A DNA stretch of 64,000 nucleotides, taken from Burkholderiaceae bacterium (GTDB lineage: Bacteria > Pseudomonadota > Gammaproteobacteria > Burkholderiales > Burkholderiaceae_E). The stretch covers positions 1-64,000 of the forward strand of contig JADJVQ010000011.1 of assembly GCA_016710525.1 (NCBI GenBank), in the 5' to 3' direction. Position 1 is the first letter of the stretch; each line of letters starts with the position of its first letter. Position numbers and translations under genes: made by a program. Below, one piece after another: positions 59,874 to 64,000 of the stretch. The notes beneath the pieces are model-generated. The model had not been told where the DNA came from and did no database searches. It worked only from the letters and a program-made list of their open reading frames with translations.

Positions 59874-60842
59874 ATGAGACAACACATCGCGGGCCTCGCG
59901 GCCACTGTCCTGATCGGCTTCACCCTGGTCGCGGCGGACGCCGAAGCCGCACGCCTGGGTGGCGGGCGCAGCGTCGGGCGGCAGTCCTCCAGCGCCCCGC
60001 AGCAGGCCTCGCCTCAGCAGGCGCCTCAGCAGGGCATATCCCAGTCGCAGCAGGCGCCTTCGCAGGCCGCCGCCGCTCGTCCGGGCACCCCGGCCGCAGC
60101 CGCGGCTGCGCAGCCGGCGCGCAACCGCTGGCTCGGACCCATCGCGGGCCTGGCGGCCGGTCTCGGTCTGGCGGCCCTGTTCAGTCATCTCGGCTTGGGC
60201 GCCGAACTGGCCAACTTCATGATGATCGCCCTGCTCGTGCTGGCCGCGTTCGTCGTGTTCCGGCTGATCATGTCGCGTCGTGCCGCGGGCGCGGCACGAC
60301 CTGTGGTGGCAGCCCCCGGGTATGGCAGCCGCGCCATGGGACCGGAGGCCTCGGTCAACTACGCGCCCTTGCCCGAGGTCGCCCGGACGGGTGACGGCGA
60401 TTTCGGCAAACCCGCCGCGGCCGGTCTGGCGGGATCGGGCGCCGCATTGGCCTCGGTGGCGCCGCGGGTGCCGGCGGGGTTCGATGTCGATGGGTTCCTG
60501 AAAGGCGCACGCCAGCAGTTCGTGCGCTTGCAGGCCGCCTTCGACAGCGCCAATCTGGCCGAACTGAAAGAGTTCACGGCCGACGAGCTCTATCCGGAGC
60601 TGTCGCGCCAGATCACCGAGCGCGGCACTGCCACCCAGCGAACCGACGTCGTGCAGCTCGAGGCCGAACTCCTGGGTGTCGAGACGCAAGGCCTGGAATA
60701 CGTGGCCAGCGTGCGGTTCCACGGCATGATCCGTGAAGTCGAATCGGCTGCCGCGTCGCCCTTCGACGAGGTCTGGAACCTGACCAAGCCGATGGCGGGC
60801 GGGTCGGGCTGGCTGCTGGCAGGTATCCAGCAGCTGTCCTGA
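59874..60842 (+). CDS. Tim44-like domain membrane protein
   Basis: 322 residues. A signal peptide (LAATVLIGFTLVAADAEA) is followed by a Gln/Ala/Pro/Ser-rich stretch (about 25-85), two hydrophobic segments (GPIAGLAAGLGLAALFSHLGLG and FMMIALLVLAAFVVFRLIM), and a C-terminal Tim44-like domain (FLKGARQQFVRLQAAFDSANL, QLEAELLGVETQGLEYVASVRF). Function in bacteria unknown. GGAG precedes the ATG by 9 bp. It lies between ubiE and ubiJ, as in many relatives. Confidence 0.88.
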   Translation: MRQHIAGLAATVLIGFTLVAADAEAARLGGGRSVGRQSSSAPQQASPQQAPQQGISQSQQAPSQAAAARPGTPAAAAAAQPARNRWLGPIAGLAAGLGLAALFSHLGLGAELANFMMIALLVLAAFVVFRLIMSRRAAGAARPVVAAPGYGSRAMGPEASVNYAPLPEVARTGDGDFGKPAAAGLAGSGAALASVAPRVPAGFDVDGFLKGARQQFVRLQAAFDSANLAELKEFTADELYPELSRQITERGTATQRTDVVQLEAELLGVETQGLEYVASVRFHGMIREVESAAASPFDEVWNLTKPMAGGSGWLLAGIQQLS

Positions 60843-60852
60843 GCCTGTTCTG

Positions 60853-61575
60853 ATGGCGGGTTCCGATGCGCCCGGCGGTGACCGGGCCGCCGCGCAGGAA
60901 TGGGACGACCGGCCGCGCAATCCGCTGCACGCGCTGGTGGCCGATGCCGCCGCGCGGCTTCAGGTGCAAAGCGTTCGCGGCCTGGTGTTTGCGTTCGACC
61001 ACCTGCTGCGCCAGCAGCCCTGGGCTCGCGATCGTCTGAAACAGCACGCCGGCAGCGTGGTTCGGGTCGGATTGCGGGCCGAGCCCCTGCCCGGACTGCC
61101 GGTGCCGGATGTTCGTCTGGCCATCACGCCCGACGGCTTGCTCGAACCCGCTGCAGCCGATTTGCCGCCGCGGGCGACACTGCTGCTCGAACCATCGCCC
61201 GATGTCCTGCTGTCGCTGTCGCGCGACGGAGTCGATGGGCTGTCGCGCCACCTGAGGGTCGAAGGCGATGTCATGCTGGCCGCCAGTCTGGGCGAATTGG
61301 CACGGCATCTGAGGTGGGACGCCGAAGAGGATTTGAGCCGCCTCATCGGCGATGTCGCCGCCCGGCGCGCGGTCGGAATGCTGCGCGGTGCGTTCGATAC
61401 CCTGCGCTCGATGGCCCAGCGGCCGGCCGAATCTCTCGGACGATTCGCAGCCAGCGGCCAGGCGCCGGTCGTGACCCGTGAACCGCTGCGTGCGCTGAGC
61501 GACGAGTTCGCCGCCCTCGACGACCATCTGAAGCGCCTCGAACAGCGCACCGACCGGTTGGCCGTCGTTCGCTGA
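60853..61575 (+). CDS. ubiJ: Ubiquinone biosynthesis accessory factor UbiJ (SCP2 domain)
   Basis: 240 residues. An N-terminal SCP2-like lipid-binding domain (VVRVGLRAEPLPGLPVPDVRLAITPDG, VEGDVMLAASLGELARHLRWDAEEDLSRLIGDVAA across residues 135-177) and a helical C-terminus fit UbiJ. It is a lipid-binding scaffold of the Ubi complex. The expected next gene, ubiB, is absent here; the downstream gene is paiB. Confidence 0.82.
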   Translation: MAGSDAPGGDRAAAQEWDDRPRNPLHALVADAAARLQVQSVRGLVFAFDHLLRQQPWARDRLKQHAGSVVRVGLRAEPLPGLPVPDVRLAITPDGLLEPAAADLPPRATLLLEPSPDVLLSLSRDGVDGLSRHLRVEGDVMLAASLGELARHLRWDAEEDLSRLIGDVAARRAVGMLRGAFDTLRSMAQRPAESLGRFAASGQAPVVTREPLRALSDEFAALDDHLKRLEQRTDRLAVVR

Positions 61576-61663
61576 GCGGCCATCGGGGCCGCCGAGCCAT
61601 TGCCGCGCGGCAGCCTGCGGCAGCGCTGGCGCGCCAGACCCTGGCGCTGGTACCTTTCGGTGC

Positions 61664-62305
61664 ATGTCTGTCTATCTGCCTGCCCATTTCAGAGCGCCCG
61701 ACCCGGTCATCCGGGATCGGCTGGCCGCCCAGGTCATCGCTGCGCATCCCTTCGCGACGCTGGTCAGCGTACGTGACGGTGAGCCCTTCATCACCCACTG
61801 CCCGGTCACACTGCAGACCGACGCCTCCGGTGCACCGGTGCTCGAAGGGCACATGGCCCGAGCCAATCCGCACTGGCAGGCCTGGCAGGCCGGCCAGGAC
61901 CGGGTGCTGGCCATCTTCCAGGGCCCCCAGGCCTATGTGTCGCCCACCTTGTACGAGCATCCCGAGAATGTCCCGACCTGGAACTACGTGGTCGTGCATG
62001 TGCGCGGCCGCGCGACGCTGACGAGCGACTCGCTGCCCGACAAGGACGCCCTGCTCAAGCGTCTGATCGCCCATGTCGAACCGGCATACGCCGACCACTG
62101 GCGCGGTTTGTCGCCCGACTACCAGCAGCGCATGCTCGGCGCGATCGTCGGTTTTGTGATTCCGGTGGAGCAGACCGAGGCCAAGTTCAAGGTCAGCCAG
62201 AACCGCATGCCGGTCGATCGGCGCCGGGTGCACGAGGCTTTCGCGCAGGGCAGTCCCGCCGAGCAGTCGCTGGCCGGCTGGATGCGCACGCTGGGCGCGA
62301 TCTGA
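61664..62305 (+). CDS. PaiB-like FMN-binding negative transcriptional regulator
   Basis: A 213-residue split-barrel FMN-binding protein. It has MSVYLPAHFRAPD at the start, HPFATLVSV, GPQAYVSPTLYEHPENVPTWNYVVVHVRG and KFKVSQNRM near the end, all PaiB signatures. In Bacillus, PaiB represses sporulation and protease genes; in proteobacteria the role is unknown. It occupies the place where ubiB would be expected. Confidence 0.9.
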   Translation: MSVYLPAHFRAPDPVIRDRLAAQVIAAHPFATLVSVRDGEPFITHCPVTLQTDASGAPVLEGHMARANPHWQAWQAGQDRVLAIFQGPQAYVSPTLYEHPENVPTWNYVVVHVRGRATLTSDSLPDKDALLKRLIAHVEPAYADHWRGLSPDYQQRMLGAIVGFVIPVEQTEAKFKVSQNRMPVDRRRVHEAFAQGSPAEQSLAGWMRTLGAI

Positions 62306-62373
62306 CACGTTTTACCGGACACGCTCGGCCTTGCGCGCCCCAATGACCCGGGTCTGGAAGGGTGTGGTGCGGC

Positions 62374-64000
62374 TCAGGAGGCCTCGTTCGGCGCATTGCG
62401 CGGCGGCAGGAAGAACTGCCGGGGGGTGCTGCGGAACTGGGCCCACAAAGTCCGGGCGAATTCGCGCCCGCCATTCAGGCGCAGCCGCCTGGCTTTGACG
62501 GCGGTGTTGAAGGCCAGCGCGAAGCTCACGCCCAGGTTCGTGAGAGCCACCAGCAGCACACCCGCGACACAGACGGCCAGATAGCCCGGATCCACCGCGA
62601 AGCCCGTGCCGACCAGCGCATACGCGATATTGGCCGCCGAAAAGGTCACATGCCGGATATCCAGCGGCAGGCCCAGGATCTGGCCGAAGAACCCGACGAA
62701 TCCCAGCATGAAACCGAAGGCGATATTGCCGGCGATGGCGCCCAGATTGTGTTCGACGTAGGCGGCCATCGCGAGGCAGCGGCGTTCGCCCAGCAAACGC
62801 TGCAGCCAGCCCAGGCGCGCCAGGCGCTCCGGGATGCCCGAATAGACGCAGCGGTTGTCATAGAACCCCGAAATGATCCCCGACAGGTACAGGCAGACCC
62901 CGGCGATCGCCGCGTGCGGCAGCGCCGCGGAATGCCAGGGATGCACGTCGGCGAGCAGCTTGGCGGACTTGGCCGGATCGGTCACGGCGCCGCCCGTGAC
63001 CTGGACCCAGGCCACCGCGATCAGCAGCGCCACCGGGAATGCCAACGCCACGTTGCCGACGATGGCGATCAGCTGGGTCCGTGTGATCTGGGCGGTCAGT
63101 GCAGCAAGACCTTCGAACGAGCGCTTGCGGTCGCGATCTTCGCTGATCACCGCGGCAATGCGCGCTGCCGTCATCGCCGGCTGTTTGGTGGCGACCGTGA
63201 AGTGCAGCAGGTGGATCAGCACGAAGCCGGCGGCGTAGTTGAGACTGAAACCCAGGGCCTCCCAGAACGGCGGCAGGTGCAGGCCTGCAATCAGGATCTT
63301 GGCCAGCGCCATGACGCCGACGATCGCGCCGGCGCCCATCGCCGATCGCGCCATCGACCAGTATTCCCGGCGGTCGGTGGTCACATAGTGCTCGCCGGTC
63401 CGGCTGGCATTTTCGGTCACCTGCAGGGCGAGCAGGTCGGTGCTGCGGGTGAACAGATCGGCGATGCTGTCGCGGGCGCATTCGCCCTCGACCAGACGGG
63501 TCAGCAGGCGGGCACTGGCCTCATGGGGCGGCGCCTCGGCCGGCGCACACAGGATCGCCAGCAGCAGGCGGATCCGTCCGACGCTTTCGCCTGCCTGCAG
63601 GATCAGGTGAGTCAAGGCAACGCTGGTGCCCTGCTCATGGGCCATGCGCCGGACCCGCAGCAGCACCTGGTCGCACTGGTCCAGCAGCACACCGACGTGC
63701 AGGAAGGAGGGCGGATCAACGTCGCACAGAGGCTGCTGCGCTGACTGAGCCGCCTGGCACCAGGCCAGCAACTCGGCCGCCTGTGCCATGAAGGGCGAAT
63801 CGAGTTCGCGCGGCGGCGCGTAATAGCGCATCAGCATCGGTTCGATGCCCAGCGCGGCCAGGCGGTGGGTCAGCAGCCGCAGGGCCTCGAGCGCTTCGGC
63901 GCGCAACTGGGCCATGCCCGATTGAGCCTCGGGCTGGTCCTCGCCGGCCCGCATGATGATGCCGATCAGCCGGCTCAATCGGGCGTCGCCCGCGGCGGTG
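62374..64000 (-). CDS. SpecificRecomb-family (PF10136-type) multi-pass membrane protein, 5' end outside the window
   Basis: At least 541 codons are visible and the frame is open to the right edge, so the start lies beyond 64000; the TTG at 63978 is probably internal because family members run well past 600 residues. The N-terminal half is helical and soluble. From about 230 residues before the middle onward there are about seven hydrophobic segments (MGAGAIVGVMALAKILIAGL; AIAGVCLYLSGIISGFYDNRC; GFMLGFVGFFGQILGLPLDIRHVTFSAANI split over two helices). Databases often name the family site-specific recombinase, but it has no recombinase motif here and looks like a membrane protein of unknown function. 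Confidence 0.82.
   Translation of the reverse strand, partial: TAAGDARLSRLIGIIMRAGEDQPEAQSGMAQLRAEALEALRLLTHRLAALGIEPMLMRYYAPPRELDSPFMAQAAELLAWCQAAQSAQQPLCDVDPPSFLHVGVLLDQCDQVLLRVRRMAHEQGTSVALTHLILQAGESVGRIRLLLAILCAPAEAPPHEASARLLTRLVEGECARDSIADLFTRSTDLLALQVTENASRTGEHYVTTDRREYWSMARSAMGAGAIVGVMALAKILIAGLHLPPFWEALGFSLNYAAGFVLIHLLHFTVATKQPAMTAARIAAVISEDRDRKRSFEGLAALTAQITRTQLIAIVGNVALAFPVALLIAVAWVQVTGGAVTDPAKSAKLLADVHPWHSAALPHAAIAGVCLYLSGIISGFYDNRCVYSGIPERLARLGWLQRLLGERRCLAMAAYVEHNLGAIAGNIAFGFMLGFVGFFGQILGLPLDIRHVTFSAANIAYALVGTGFAVDPGYLAVCVAGVLLVALTNLGVSFALAFNTAVKARRLRLNGGREFARTLWAQFRSTPRQFFLPPRNAPNEAS

Noticed and set aside
62374..64000. Site-specific recombinase as a mobile-element marker
   Set aside because: The family name is historical. 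The protein has multiple membrane helices and no tyrosine or serine recombinase motif.
1..64000. CRISPR arrays, insertion sequences, rRNA genes or riboswitches
   Set aside because: No regularly spaced repeats, transposase genes, rRNA signatures or recognisable riboswitch cores were seen on reading the window.

Overview
The window is a GC-rich chromosomal segment with genes packed on both strands. Gene content and order point to a betaproteobacterium of the order Burkholderiales. The diagnostic blocks are kdsD-kdsC-lptCAB-rpoN-hpf-ptsN-hprK-rapZ, mlaFEDACB-ABC exporter-bolA-murA-his operon-HIT-tatABC, petABC-sspA-sspB, and hemA-prfA-prmC-grxD-ubiX. No phage, insertion sequence, CRISPR array or plasmid feature was seen. 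Species cannot be named from the sequence.

Layout. (1) 26-9217, minus strand: Kdo and LPS-transport genes (kdsD, kdsC, lptC, lptA, lptB), sigma-54 (rpoN), ribosome hibernation factor, nitrogen-PTS regulators (ptsN, hprK), rapZ and a LON-substrate-binding-domain protein; a clear intrinsic terminator follows hpf. (2) 9314-17183, plus strand: a Kef-type K+/H+ antiporter, the Mla phospholipid transport operon, a two-gene ABC exporter and bolA. (3) 17188-27253, plus strand: murA, then a contiguous histidine operon (hisG D C B H A F I E), a HIT protein and tatABC. (4) 27266-34738: a membrane-anchored Deg-type protease, NIF3, MscL, the cytochrome bc1 complex with a strong terminator, sspA, sspB and tRNA-Thr(UGU). 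(5) 34798-38624: an accessory operon directly after the tRNA. It encodes a GntR/FCD regulator behind a perfect 30-bp palindrome, a PhyH-type Fe(II)/2-oxoglutarate dioxygenase, a homoserine-dehydrogenase-like SAF-domain oxidoreductase and a beta-hydroxyacid dehydrogenase, with 4-nt ATGA overlaps at every junction. (6) 38680-41898: a signalling island with a PAS protein, an Hpt protein, a LuxR-type response regulator and a divergent soluble hybrid kinase whose ATP-binding domain looks degenerate. (7) 41946-49060, minus strand: small stress and membrane proteins, ubiX, grxD, prmC, prfA, hemA, ilvA. (8) 49185-64000: a YqaA-like membrane protein, a 1362-residue FAD/Fe-S fusion oxidoreductase, a serine hydrolase, a small exported protein, an SDR, an unrecognised 562-residue protein, DUF971-ubiE-Tim44-ubiJ, PaiB, and a 5'-truncated SpecificRecomb-family membrane protein at the right edge.

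The most unusual item is the accessory operon of block 5, which looks like an undescribed catabolic module with an unusually clean operator. A second theme is sequence integrity. Three conserved genes (kdsC, mlaE, ubiE) each carry a likely single-base frameshift, and hisG has no normal start codon. This suggests residual indels in the assembly rather than biology, but raw reads should decide.
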